DNA of 64,000 nt, from NCBI RefSeq assembly GCF_031755915.1, contig NC_083388.1:25637001-25701000 (forward strand). The letters run 5' to 3'. Positions 37,130 through 49,653 of this stretch are shown here, one piece after another. Positions within the stretch are counted from its first letter, which is position 1. The number at the start of each line of letters is the position of its first letter. The position numbers and the translations under genes are program-made. The notes beneath the pieces were generated by a model. That model ran no database searches, had not been told where the DNA came from, and was given only the letters and a program-made list of their open reading frames with translations. The DNA comes from Ziziphus jujuba. Taxonomy: Eukaryota; Streptophyta; Magnoliopsida; Rosales; Rhamnaceae.

Positions 37130-40100
37130 ATGTCATGCCCATCAAACAGCATCGTTTACAATGGCAGCCAGTGCGCCTGCCCAGTGGGACATCTGCTGAA
37201 CAGGACAACCAACGGCTGCATATTGTTTGCTACCAACTCTACCATTGCCACAGACTCCGGCGTTGCCTACAATACAGTGAGCTTCCCAGCGACTATCTTC
37301 GAATTTGACTCCATCAAGAAATTCACGCAGTCCCAGGCGGTTTTCTTGGAGGCGACGGTCGTCATGCTCCTCTCTTGGCTTGGTTTCTGCTTTTTCCTCA
37401 GGTTCATGAAGCTTGGCAATGATGGCAAAAGCATTTGGTTTAGGCTCAGATGGTGGATTAGCAGATTGGATATTAGCTTTGCCACTCGGCATTGGCTGGT
37501 CAGTTCTTCAGATTTTTGTTCCTTTTCCTTTACTTTTTGATATGTTGTAGTGGAATGGTTTTTATTACTATCTTTGAGCCAGTTTAAGAGCGTCTTACTT
37601 ACCATAGAAACCCCATTACTCTGTATCTGGTTTAATGGGATTGGTCATTAGTTGGCTGCTTTGTGATCCATATGATCTTAATAGAGAAAACGTTACTAAA
37701 TTTGATTGTGTTATGCATCTTGATATAAATTATGTTAACGCTTTAATTAGCTCCGTTTGTTGTATAGGATGACCAGAAGTTCGTTAAGAAACGGAAAACA
37801 GAACTTGGTGGAGCTTTGTCAATAGCAAGTTGGATACTTTTCGTTGGATTATTTGCTGCGTGAGCATTTTCTATCAATCTTTTCAGACATTGGAAATTCT
37901 TGATCCAATCCATCTATATTTGATCTTTTTGTTTAGTTTGTGACTCTATATTAAATTGGATTTTCAGTTCTGTCTCAGGTTGCTTTACCAAATCATATCG
38001 AAGAGAAGCATCGAGGTGCATAATGTGAGAGCAACGAATGCCCCTGACCTTGCCTCCTTTGTCAATGACATGGAATTCAATATAACCACAATTTCTAGTA
38101 TGAGCTGTTCGAACCTGCGTGATATTGGTAATTTAATTACTGGAAATCCTGGCTTTATTGACCACAGAACTATTCCTTTGTCAAAATTTGGGAGCTACTC
38201 GTGTCAAAATACAAGTATAGGACCAACTATATCACTTCGGTGCAGCAAATGTCTGCCCATTCGAGACGATTTGTATCTTTCCTGGCAATTTGTTGATCTT
38301 CCCAATTATCCTGCAGCTGCTGTTGGATTTCAGTTTAATGTTACCACAATGAATCATGACAATAGGAAACATTTGAGTTTTGTTAGTGGAACACTACTAA
38401 ATGGAAGCAATTTTGATGGAAGGCCTGTTACATTTAGAGGAGGGGATACAAATATATTGAAATTCAGTTTGTTTCCCCAAATTTACAATAACTTAAATGA
38501 TCTAAGGCTCATTCAACCTTTCTTTCACGAGTTTATCCCGGGTTCGCTTTTTTATGACACAAGTCTGCTCCAACGATCCCTTGAAAGCCCCAGGGAGGGA
38601 TTACTGAACACCACATTATATGTCCACTTTCTCTCTTCTTATGTTGTGGAGATAGAGAATCAGAGCATTATGGGTCCAGGTAAGATGCTCTTACTTCTGA
38701 TCTTTGCATAGTACTCAGAGTATCACACTCTTGTCCATTGATCCCCTTAACCAGGGTCTAGCTTACTAAGTGAAAATAAGGTGAATTTGATTCCTTGTAC
38801 ATTGGCATTTGATACTGTTTCCATGAAATGCTTGCTCTGAATTTCATGGCTAAATTCCATTGGTCTTGGTTGCAAAGGAAAGAATTACCATAATTGGGAA
38901 CCCTGGTAAAGCTCACTGGGAGGCCACCAAGTGACTCTTTCATTATTTAAGAGGCACAAGTGGTTATTCAATATATGGCAAAAGTTTGAAACTCATGCAT
39001 GCTTTGCTTATCAACTCAGGAAATACTTTTAGTCATGGAGGTATCATAGAACCTGTAGTTATACCCAGTGCCAATGGTCTAATATTGTCTTTTTTCTATA
39101 TGCTGCAGTAAGTTTCCTTGCGGATCTTGGTGGCCTATATTGCATCAGTATTGGCATTTTTCTATACCTACTTGTTCAAGTAAGATAGTTCTTTTTCTCC
39201 TCACTTTTTGTTGTAATGATCTAGTTATAAAATTCATCAAAAGGATAACCTATTTTCTAATATTTGAGACTTGCCCAATCTACTGCATTGTTGTTTTATC
39301 CCCCAGTGATGGTTTTATATTGACTCTTATGACCCAGATGTTTCTGATGTCCTTTTTATTTTGTAGTGTGAGTACAGAATAAAAAAATTGCGGAATGAAG
39401 ATAGCACTATGCGGAGGATTAGAAGCCGTAGAAAAGCCCTGGAACACTGGGATAAAGTAATTTCTTTCTTATATGTCAATGCCGGCTTCCTTTTCTCTTT
39501 TTTTATTTTTTTATTTTTTTATTTTATTATTATTCTATGCATTGTTTCTGTTTGGTCATTGATAAAATTAAACTGACTGATGCTTTTTAACTAGCTGAGG
39601 AAATATGTGATGTATACTTGGGGCTGCAGCAAATTAGAAGAGAACTACAATTACACTAGAAATGGATCAAGTTGCAGTGGTCTCAGGATACAATCATTCC
39701 GAAAAGGATCAATGCACAAGCAGAGGCAGCAAAGCAGAAAGGATTCGGTTAACTTTAATAGGAAAGCCACGTCACAAAGCATTAGCAAGAAGGTAATATT
39801 GTATGTGTTTGTGTGTACAATCTCCGAACATCTTCTGGAATTCTTCTTGTTTTCTTTTATTTTTTTGTCCTTCTTCTGCTTCATGTAGTAGGAATGTTTT
39901 ATTGCGCAGACTGCTGCTTCAGATACTTTACATATTGAGGTAGCCAAGTCTTCTATACCAGGAACTGCTCCAAGCCTTGAAGGAAGGTTTTCAGATTCTG
40001 GAAATCAACTTGTGAGTTGCTCTTTTTTTGTTTCCTAGCCAGTTATCATAGAACTTATTTAGTTTCAATTTTCAAGTACAGCACTCTTCATACTTTGTTG

Positions 40101-40696
40101 CCTTTGTTCTGCTTAGCATGGGTCTAGTCACCTTTAGTTGACTAGATTACCAGTAAGTTAAATCAATTACTTTGAAAATTATTTACCCAAAAAAAAAAAA
40201 AAAATTACTTTGAAAATTGCTACTTTGGTAATTAGTCATTAACTCATAAATCATAATGTGTTAAATAATGCAATGCCATGATCATTGTCCGCAGCCTTTG
40301 AAAAATGAAAAGCTTGGCTCTACAATTGATGGAAAACAACGATGTGATGGATCACGCAAAGGAGGTTCCTCCCACCCTAAAGCATTTTCTATAACTGATG
40401 ACATAATTCCTCTGCCACCATCATTAGGTAAAACCTTCTTTTCAGTGTTTTGGCCTTGTAACCCGTTGTGAACTGGGTGGTTTCGGTTTCTATATAAGTT
40501 TCCACACTGAAACGATCGAGTGATTTGCTTTTCAATTCCAGAGCTGAAGGATGATTCTGAGATGGATATGTATGATATTCAGAAGAATCTTAAGAGTCTG
40601 TATGAGTATAACGTCATGCTAAGGGAAAAGTTTATTGCCGCTCAATCTTTGCTTAATGATTTAGCATCAAAGTCGTCGTCTCCGGCAGCAAAATGA
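37130..40696 (+). CDS. Conserved-looking plant membrane protein of unknown function, three predicted helices
   Basis: Nine exons: 37130-37498, 37768-37859, 37979-38679, 39109-39179, 39367-39456, 39595-39792, 39910-40011, 40295-40427 and 40542-40696, joining in frame to 636 residues. The ATG at 37130 is the first in-frame ATG; upstream in-frame codons start only at TTG. The N-terminus is Cys-rich (MSCPSNSIVYNGSQCACP). Hydrophobic segments lie at about 71-92 (VFLEATVVMLLSWLGFCFFL), 136-160 (ALSIASWILFVGLFAALLYQ) and 389-411 (FLADLGGLYCISIGIFLYLL). The 160-388 domain between helices 2 and 3 has several N-x-S/T sites and a CSKCLP pair, so it probably faces the lumen or outside. The last 220 residues are basic and Ser-rich, ending in a short coiled-coil-like helix (DMYDIQKNLKSLYEYNVMLREK is too long to be chance, in part DIQKNLKSLYEY). 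I do not recognise the family and assign no function. Confidence 0.85.
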
Positions 40697-41915
40697 CAAA
40701 GCAAGAATCCCCACCTAAAATCAGATTACAGAATGACAAATGTTTTCCCTGAGAATGAAGGGTGTTCCCAAAAGTTCCATGGAATTTCCTTGGACATTTC
40801 TCCTTGGGAAATCAAATGACATGACAAAGAGTACATTTTTCCATGTTCAGTCAGCCTGCTTCAATGAAGGATGTCATGCTTGCATGGGAAAGTTATTGAT
40901 TTTCCAGGGATCATACTTTTAATCTGTCATGTTTCAAGAGAAAATATCCTTGATATGGTTTTCACAAATAGCGTTGCTTCTGTTTGTTAGGATGCAGGAT
41001 CCAGCTTTGTGATTCTGATCTTGGAGGTCTTGTGGTTCAAAAACGAGAGAACCTGTATCATAATCATTTGCTTCAATTTGTACTAGTTCATCACTTCATA
41101 CCCTACAATGTGCGAGAAATGTGAAACGAAAAAGAATTGTGGAATTGTGAATAAATGTGTATAAGCCACCAGTGGTGAGCTTTTCCATGTACTTGGTGGA
41201 TTATTTAACTACTTATGTTTCTACACTTTTTGAATATGCAAAATGACCACGCATCTTTGTCCAGACGATTTCACTGTAATGTTTGTAAAAGGCAATTACT
41301 CTCACTTTTTTCTTTTCTTCTACAAGTAATGCCTAAGAAACTAACCAAGGCTTAGAGTATACGTGCTTGTACAGGCAATTAACAGGAAGATGGAGAAGGG
41401 CACTGCCCAGCTATTCTATTCAAACATATGTATATATAATTAATATAATTATGTAAACTTTTTAGATACAACTTAAAGAAAAGGTCTTTTAACATAGCAC
41501 AAACCAAGCAACACAATTAACTATCAAACCCCCACACTTTGCTTGGCTGTCTGTGAAACTGCATGCATGTCTGAATTTAGCATTGCTTCATCTCAAACCA
41601 CTTCTGCACACCACACCATATCACTTGAAGTCTCAACCATTAAATCGAATTTCATTATCATGAAATAGCCTTTTCCTTGAGGAGTTTATATAAACTTCCC
41701 TATGAAACCACAGAACCAGCAGCAGCCAATATGCTATACCTTGGCTTCAATCTTTTGCCAACACATCTCCTGAGATAAATGATCAGCTCTTATCAGTACA
41801 TGCACATTATCCATCCTTAGGATGGAACTGAAAACATGGAGAACACCAGTGGAGTGTGGACAAGCGCAATAGAAAGGTGACAAGGAACCAATATGCTGGT
41901 GTGAATTTCTGACAC
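40697..41915. other. Intergenic between convergent genes
   Basis: 3' UTRs of the membrane-protein gene (+) and the R3H gene (-). The frame at 40740-40922 lies in the former's 3' UTR and has no family match. Nothing else supported. Confidence 0.6.
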
Positions 41916-44688
41916 TTATTCCATGTTGGTATGGTTTATCTCACTGCATTTTGAAAGAAAACTCTCTTTGCCTGACTGCATACCCAAGGCATGAGCAAAC
42001 ATTCTTTTTGCAGCTCCCAAATGTTGCCTTTTATGGTGGTCCTCATTTACATTATTCCTATCCCTTCCACTCCGAGAGATGCTGACACTACTAGATACCT
42101 TCTCAGCTTGTTTTTGAGGTGCCTTCCATTCACTTTGTGATGATGCACAAGTACTCTGTTCATTTTTTTTAACTTCATCATAAGACTTTGTATTTGTGCC
42201 TGACAAGGAAAAGGATTCTTGAAAAGTTTTCTGGGTCAGATTGAGATCAATTTTATCCTTATCTTGAGCTTTCATTTCATCTGTTTCCTCTCCAGAACCA
42301 CTAAAATCTTTAAGAGCTGTATCCTGATTGATTGAACTGATTCTTTGCCCTAGTGCATGAGCAATCATCCTGCGAGCAACCACTGGAACACTTCGTGGCT
42401 TCTGCTTGACAGGTTCTTTTTCTTCTCCCAAATCCATCGAAAAAATTCGCTGACGAGCAGCCAAATAAGCTGCTTCTCTCTCCTCGAGTGAATGCTGAAC
42501 TGATGGTGATTTTGTCTTTAGCACTGAAACAAAAATATTCAAGCATTTTAATCACAACATTTCAACTTTTTTGAAACAACTGTGAGTTATAAAGCAACAT
42601 AATAAGACATAGATGTCATTCTTCCAACTTCTATGTGTAATTATTCATTGCAGCTGAGCCATTTCATAATTCATTAATAAACAATACATTTTTGCAATAG
42701 TAAAGTTTGTGATTAGAACATGTTTTAGCATCTTCAAAAGTTCTCTCTCCCATATATAAGTGCGCAATCAACATAGAGAAAATTAATAACAGCAATTATC
42801 AAGTGTATTTGCAACTGTGCATGATACAGTGGTTTAAAGAAATTTGAACTCAGAATAAAAAAGCATCAGTAACATGTATCATGTGTTGAAAAGAACATAA
42901 ATTTTGTTACCTGGGGAGGTTTCTGTTCTCTTTAATAATTGATGTGTCATTGCTGAAGATTGAGGGTCATCATACTGCCACAGGATATCACTAACAAGGA
43001 TGGAGGGTCTGCAATCCAAACAGAGAACTATCAAAGAAGGAACCTTTTCTTCTTTCTTCTTCCTCTCTTTCTTTTAGTTATTTATTTATTTATTTATTTT
43101 CTTTTTTTCCAAAAGAGGACAAAGAATAAACTTGATGAGCAATGCTAGCACAGAATAGTAATCTTAGGTTTCATATTTGCATTCTTCTTGTAAAAAAAAT
43201 TACTAGGATATAAATTGGGATTCATAAAACAACAAAAAGAAAAGGCATAGGTTATGGTTTGTGGAGTCTACACATACATTGATGTCTCAGGGCATCGCTC
43301 CAAAATTAAGTGCCGATCATCTCCTTCACCAACTGATTCATGGGAAAATCTTGCAAAAATCAAGGAAACATTAATATCAACATAAATCCAGACTGTCCAG
43401 TAGTGTGCAAAATAGCTTTCCACCCTCCACTATAAAAAATTTATTTGTCCAACATAGATGTCATAGAAACAATACAAATCTTAAACTACATAAGTTTAAA
43501 AAAAATACCCAAATATATCTGCAAGACGATGCAAAAGGAGACGGTTATATGAATTCATAGGTTCTAATTCTAGAACCCCATCAGAGCTGCAAGGAAAAAA
43601 TATATATTCTTATTTTTCAAAACACAAGAAACGACTCGAAAAAACACGGTAAGAAAGTTAACCATCAAAGATGCTAATAAAAGCTTAATCAAGGAAGCCA
43701 TTTCTTCAAGCTGCAAGTTGGCTTATGTTATTACCTGGTATCAGTCTGAAGGAAGTTAATCAAGACTTCTTCCACTGAAAGAACAAGATGCTTGCAGGGA
43801 AGATTGTCCTTCACAAGAGAAGCCAATTCTTCAACCTGCTAGTTGGCAATATATACAACTGAATTAAAACATTTCAACAAAGATTCAAGAATAAAATTAC
43901 AAAAGTCATCCGCTTTACTCGCATTGTTGTTGTGAATGGGAGTGGAAAGATTTGATTTCTATCTGTGGGTTTCTTCTATCCTGCTAATCGGCTCTACTAA
44001 CAATATAATTCACAAAATGAGCAAAGCAAAAGACAAACTGATATTCTTCTTTCACATCACAACAAAAGCTATTCAACTTAAAACTCAACGCAGAAACAAA
44101 CATTTTAGCTAAATATCGGACAGAAATCACACTAACAAATTTGAAGTAAACTCTGTGACAACCACTAAAGTTAATAAGAAATATAATTCATAAAATCAGC
44201 AAAAGCAAAAGACAAACTGATATTCTTCATTCACATCACAACAAAAGCTATTCAACTTAAAACTCAACCCAGAAACAAAGATTTTAGCTAAATAACGGAC
44301 AGAAATCACACTAACAAATTTGAAGTAAACTTAATTCTCCAGTAAGAAATATAAATAAGAAATTAATTGTCGAACATAAACATACAAATTTAAAAAAAAA
44401 AAAAAAAATACAAACTTTATGGTTACAGACCTTCAAATTCCGCATCTGAGCTCCAATAAATAACAAAATTAACATTAAAAAACCAACATAATTGGAAAAA
44501 ATAAGCCCTACCCAGAACACCCAATTCACATATCCAAAAAGAAAAGATAACAACACAATAAGAACTATTCAAACTAATGGCGCCAAACAGTGAACGGAAA
44601 AAGAGGAAGTAAACAGAGTTGAGAGAACAGAAGGTAAGCAGAGACAAGGAAAGAAAGAAAATACCATAGCGAATTGGGTCATACTCAT
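41916..44688 (-). CDS. R3H and SUZ domain RNA-binding protein
   Basis: Six exons on the - strand: 44665-44688, 43735-43835, 43509-43586, 43278-43349, 42911-43008 and 41916-42523, joining in frame to 326 residues. The R3H domain lies at about 40-95: EPMNSYNRLLLHRLADIF then GFSHESVGEGDDRHLILERC; the R-x3-H is RLLLH. A SUZ-type segment follows (EEREAAYLAARQRIF). R3H domains bind single-stranded nucleic acid and SUZ domains bind RNA, so the protein is likely an mRNA-associated factor; its targets are unknown. The C-terminal half is low-complexity and polar with two copies of a motif, RRMIAHALGQ and KRMFAHALGM, near its start and end. Exon 1 is only 24 bases (MSMTQFAM). Length is normal for small plant R3H proteins. 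A 150-bp tandem duplication lies in intron 1. Confidence 0.88.
44002..44331. repeat. About 150-bp tandem duplication in R3H intron 1
   Basis: Units about 44002-44152 and 44180-44331 share long identical stretches such as GCAAAAGACAAACTGATATT and ACTAACAAATTTGAAGTAAA, with a short spacer. Confidence 0.92.
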
Positions 44689-45040
44689 GTTTGGAAGAGA
44701 GCGAACCAAAAATCAAAACAATTTTTTCAGAAAGAGAGATAGAGAGGAGAGAGTAGGTAGAACAAGAAGAAACGGTTCCTCTTCCGTCGTTGTTTCTTTC
44801 CCAATCTCTGTTGTCGTACTTGTTTCTCCTAAGGGTGAATTGCATTCCATCACCCGCTTTTCAATTATCTAACACCACCCACCAATCATATATATTCCAT
44901 CATATATATAACTTTTTAATCTTCAGCCCGAAATCGTAAAATAATAAGATATATAAAAAATAATAAATAAATGTAAAAACTGAAAGAATAAACCATTTTC
45001 AATTATTTTTTATTTGCCCTATGTCATTAGATAGTTTTCT

Positions 45041-45256
45041 TTTTTTATAATAATTTTGAAAATATTAGGTACAGTTTGAATGACTTGGAGCCATCATATG
45101 TTTTAGATTTTTTCCTTTTAATAATTTTGAAAATATTAGGTAAAACTTGAATGATTTGGAGTTATCATATGTTTTAGATTTTTTTTTTTTTATAATAATT
45201 CTGAAAATTTTAGGTAAAACTTGAATGATTTGGAGCAATCATATGTTTTACAGATT
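45041..45256. repeat. Three tandem units of about 70 bp
   Basis: Each unit contains ATAATTxTGAAAATxTTAGGT, TTGAATGAxTTGGAG and ATCATATGTTTTA. Divergence is low; units differ mainly in poly-T length. Confidence 0.9.
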
Positions 45257-45754
45257 TCTATATATAATTTTCATAAATGATAATGAAGAGCCAAAAAAAA
45301 AAACAAAACAAAACAAAAATTTGAAATAATTTTTTAATTTTCTAAAAGGCTTTAAATTTCTAGATTTTTTATATTTGACAAAAAAATTTAAAAAAAGTTC
45401 TGAGAGTTTTTTTTTTTTTTTCAAAAAATGTTGATACATTTGTATTATTATCTATTATTATATAATTTTTGGATACATACTTATATCTTGGCTTTCAATA
45501 AGATTTTGTTATATGGAGGGACACTGTCCTACCAATATTCCATCTACTTGTGAAGAAGAGTTTATAATTTAGTTTGTATCGCACGGTTGTTTTGTCTTGT
45601 CAAGATTACATAACCGTTAGCAAATGTATAAAATTTAGTTCTTAATAGCATTGAATCTCATAGTTTCATAGTTATTTATGTATAAAATTTAGGGGGTGTC
45701 AATTTAAAACTTGGAGGGTTTTAAAGTATTTAAAAATTTATGTGTGTTTGATTC

Positions 45755-46325
45755 CAAAAAATGAAATGGACAATTAATGGAAAAAAAAAAAAAAGCAGAT
45801 CATAAGATTCAAACACAAAGACTTATGATATTGGATAAAACCAACTTAATCAATTTGATAATTTCTTAGGTAGTGGTCTAAAAAAAATCAAACAACAAGA
45901 ATGCAAAGACATTGATTAAAAATAAAAGTAAAAAAATCGATTAGCAATCAAAAAATTAAAGAAAAAAAAATCTAAGCAGATGAAAATAAACCAAAAAAGG
46001 GAAAATCAAATGAGAAGAATGCAAAGACATTGATTAAAAAAAAAAATCGATTAAATTAAAAAAAAAAAAGCAATCAAAAAATTAAAGAAAAAAATCTAAG
46101 CAGATGAAAATAAACCAAAAAAGGGAAAGAATGCAAAACACACAAGTGAAGTGGAAGACAACAACCAAAACCCTTTTATACCCCCCTAATTATCGTTGGG
46201 AGGCTGTAGTTATAGAAGCAAGTCTTGCGATCAACCCTATTGAATGTCATAATTTCTAAAACTATACTAGGTTCTAAGGTTATACCACACCACATGCAAC
46301 GGTCAAATTTTTAAAACTCTTCGAG

Positions 46326-46368
<43 letters not shown>

Positions 46369-47147
46369 CGTTAGGCATTATATATATATATATATAAATA
46401 GTGATATGTGTCTTCTCTGCTTTCTCATCTTCACAGTTTTTGGTACTCATACTTCCAAAACTAAAATTTTTTCTGTTTAGGGTTCAAAGAGGGCTAAATA
46501 AAATTTAACTCTAAAAACCAACCATTCTCCATTGCATGGGAATAAAAAAATAAAATAAAAAATAAACAAAAAACATTTTAGAAGAAAGAAAAGAGTGTGA
46601 CCTAATAGCTTGGATTAAAAAAAAATGGAAGAAAGAAAATTAAAAGCCCTTTCAAACAATGAGACGGACAATTAATGGACAAACAAAAAAAAAAGAAAGC
46701 AGCTCAGAAGAATGCAAACGCAAAGACTTGATGATCAAAAAAACTTTGGATAAAATCAATTTAATCAATCGGATAATTTCTTAGGCAGTGGTCGAGAAGA
46801 ACGCAAAGATGTTATTTAAAAATAAAAAATAAAAAATCGGATGATATCAATTAGACCATGAAAATTAAATAAAAAAAGCGATCAGAAAATTAAACCAAAA
46901 AAAAAAAAATCAAAGCAGATGAAAAATAAAACAAAAAAGGCAAAGAACGCAAAACGCACAAGTAGAGTGAAAGACAACAACCGAAACCCTTTTATACCCC
47001 TAATTATCGTTGGAAGACTATAGTCATAGAAGCAAGTCTTGCAACCAACCCTATTGAATGAAAATCATAATTTCTAAAACTATACTAGGTTCTAGGGTTA
47101 TAACACACCACATACAATGGTCAAGTTTTTAAAACTCTTCGAGTTAC
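45755..47147. repeat. Direct duplication of a roughly 500-570 bp A-rich segment
   Basis: Copy A (about 45760-46326) and copy B (about 46666-47147) share GACAATTAATGGA at the start, TAATTTCTTAGG, and a long right part including CTAATTATCGTTGG, TAGAAGCAAGTCTTGC and AAAACTCTTCGAGTTA. Copy A also contains an internal 118-bp duplication (about 45897-46015 versus 46016-46130). No ORF; function unknown. Confidence 0.85.
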
Positions 47148-47940
47148 GCCTCCTTTTATAATCTGCGGTGCCTCTACCATTTTTTTTTAATTTTCTTAAA
47201 ATAATTTAATTTTTAATTACTATATAATAATAATAATAATGACTTATTTAAGTATATATATAATAACTTATTTAGCTAATTATCTATAAAATTAAACTTT
47301 TAAAATATAATATTTTTAAATTTCTTTATATATCTCTATATACTATAAAAATGACAATTTTAACTATTTATCTTATATGAATATTTATAAATAAAATTAC
47401 AATTTATAATATGATTATAAACTATATATATAGTTTACATATACCTAATATTTTTTAAATATTGAACTATTCGTTACTAAATAACTAAATAAAATATAAT
47501 AAACTAATTAAAATTTTTATTTTTGTAAATTTTATTTAACTATGCTTTTCATGTATATTACCATTCCACCAATTGTTTGAAAAAACTGTAATTTTGCCAC
47601 CAGGTTAGGGACCATAACCAAATGTTTACTGATGCCAAATGTGGTATATAGTAGTGCCAATTCTCATAGCTTAAACAAAAAATTATGAAGAACCATATAT
47701 TCATTCTCTAACGCTATGAGAAGTTGCCCATTATCATTTGGGTTACATCTATGTACCAAGAAACCTTCCAAGTTAATATAAAAAATATATAAAATTATAA
47801 ATAATTTTAATTATATATAAAATACTTTTAAAACAAATTACAGTTAGCTGGTGAATGGCTAGATTTATAAACCTTATAAATTGCAGTTATACATGCTGAA
47901 GCCTCAAGATACAAAAGCTAAAAGCCTAGCTAGTACAGCC

Positions 47941-48303
47941 ATGGATGCTAATAAGATGATGATGATTCTAATGGTTATGATGATGGTATCAATTGTTCTT
48001 ATAACAATATAATAGAAGCCCACTTGAACATTAATCCTATATCTCCTTCTTCTTCACCTCTAAATCTATCTTCTATTTTTCATCCTTGATGGGCTTCCTA
48101 TACTTGTTAAAATCCCTTCCAAATTCAGATCCATAAAGAAAAGAAAATATCAACGTATAGATAGACCATGCAAAAACTGCCGAATGTTTGTATCCCAAGG
48201 GATTATTTGGTGAAGATTTATACAAGAAATGTGTTTGTTGCGTGCGTGCAATATTATTGCAAAGCTTGTGGTATTTCCTCTAATGATGTTGGTGAAACTC
48301 CAT
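47941..48303 (+). pseudogene. Possible decayed small cysteine-rich secreted peptide gene
   Basis: An ATG at 47941 opens a 23-residue hydrophobic, signal-like ORF (MDANKMMMILMVMMMVSIVL) that stops at 48012. About 150 bases on, three overlapping frames contain a Cys-rich patch: RPCKNC, then KKCVCCVR, then YYCKACGISSNDV ending in a stop at about 48303. Joined by frameshifts this resembles the C-x-CC...C-x2-C tails of plant ESF1/MEG-like secreted peptides. The match is by pattern only; no single frame encodes it, so at best it is a pseudogene, or an intron-bearing gene I cannot model. Confidence 0.25.
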
Positions 48304-48371
48304 GAAATGTCACATATACGATTATATATAACATTTTCTAACTCATAATTTCTCCTTATTTATGCCCTTAC

Positions 48372-48418
<47 letters not shown>

Positions 48419-49530
48419 CATATTGTTATTTCTAAAGAAGATAAATATTGTTATATGCCATTGAAAAAATAAATAAAAATACATATTATATACATTTTGA
48501 TGATAACTTTATACATGAATAAAATTATATATATTGTTACTGACTTTACAATTTATGCATGAATTTTGTCCCACACGAACAGCCCAACGATAAGAGTTAT
48601 TGCTTTCCATGAGTATATGAATTACACTCTAAAATTTAAGTGAAAATAATATTTGGTTTTTGGTTTTTTTCCTACTGTTATTATTATTATTATTTTTTTT
48701 AAAACATATTTCTACTTTTCTTGAGCTAAAGACACAAACTAATTTCTAAAACATACGGTTTAGTTGCAGTGGGAAGGAAATACCTCAATATATTTCACAA
48801 TATTACAAAATTAATCTAAATAAGAAAAAATAATATGCATTATTGTTTTCCTACACATTCTATTAGAACTAGATATTATATTCATATAAACAAACTTGAT
48901 GCATAATTCTGATTAACAATATAAATTAACAATATTATAAGTGAATCTACTTTTTTAGTTGCGAATCAATTACTCGGCAATACTAGCTATCTTCTTCCAT
49001 TTAATTGTTGTAGCAAAAGGTTAATTAGCTTCCATCCATACGTGTTTATAACAAGAACAGTTGTAAAAATCGCTTATATATATATATATATTTGGAAATA
49101 ATAATATTAATAATATATATGTAAAAATCGCTTATAAATCATCCCACGCCTAAACCAAAAGTCAGTACACTAAATTACCCTACCAATATTATGATTACAT
49201 ATGATAATATATTAGTGCGACAATAATATCTATAATTAGACATTACACAAACCAAGAAGAAACAACATTCACAAAAATTTAACCAAAAGATATTACTTTG
49301 GAGATCCATTAGACTCCACAAGCAATCACAGTCATACAATATATATATATATATATATATATTCCAAAATGTATCTATATTTTTTATAAGAACAAATTAA
49401 AATCTAGTTATTATAATAATAGTACAAAATCTAAAGAAAATTTATAATTGCATGTTGATCATATTGTGTTTTATAAGCCATATGCCCGGTTAGAGATATA
49501 GAAATAGAATATCGAATTGATCATATTAAG
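48304..49530. other. AT-rich spacer
   Basis: Contains (TA)n at about 48378-48416, 49076-49090 and 49340-49362, and poly-T. No gene supported. Confidence 0.6.
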
Positions 49531-49653
49531 ATGATGATCATGATGAAAGCAATCATGATGATGGTAATAGGCTTGATACTTTTTTGTTCCATTAATAATT
49601 ATAGGTTTCAAGCAGCAGATCATGGTCATGGCAAATCTCTCCTTCTTCTCTAA
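49531..49653 (+). CDS. Small signal-peptide-like ORF
   Basis: 40 codons: a Met-rich hydrophobic start (MMKAIMMMVIGLILFC) followed by a possible cleavage site and a short tail (FQAADHGHGKSLLLL). It resembles the 47941 ORF in its Met-rich leader and in following TTAAAATC sequence, suggesting two decayed relatives. No family is recognised and it may be chance in AT-rich DNA or the first exon of a short peptide gene. Confidence 0.2.
   Translation: MMIMMKAIMMMVIGLILFCSINNYRFQAADHGHGKSLLLL

Larger units (their letters stand above)
44689..47940. other. R3H promoter and gene-poor repeat-rich interval
   Basis: The first 200 bases are the R3H 5' UTR/promoter. Beyond about 44880 the DNA is AT-rich with tandem and dispersed duplications (listed separately) and (TA)n runs near 46331-46366. 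No coding region is supported. Confidence 0.6.
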
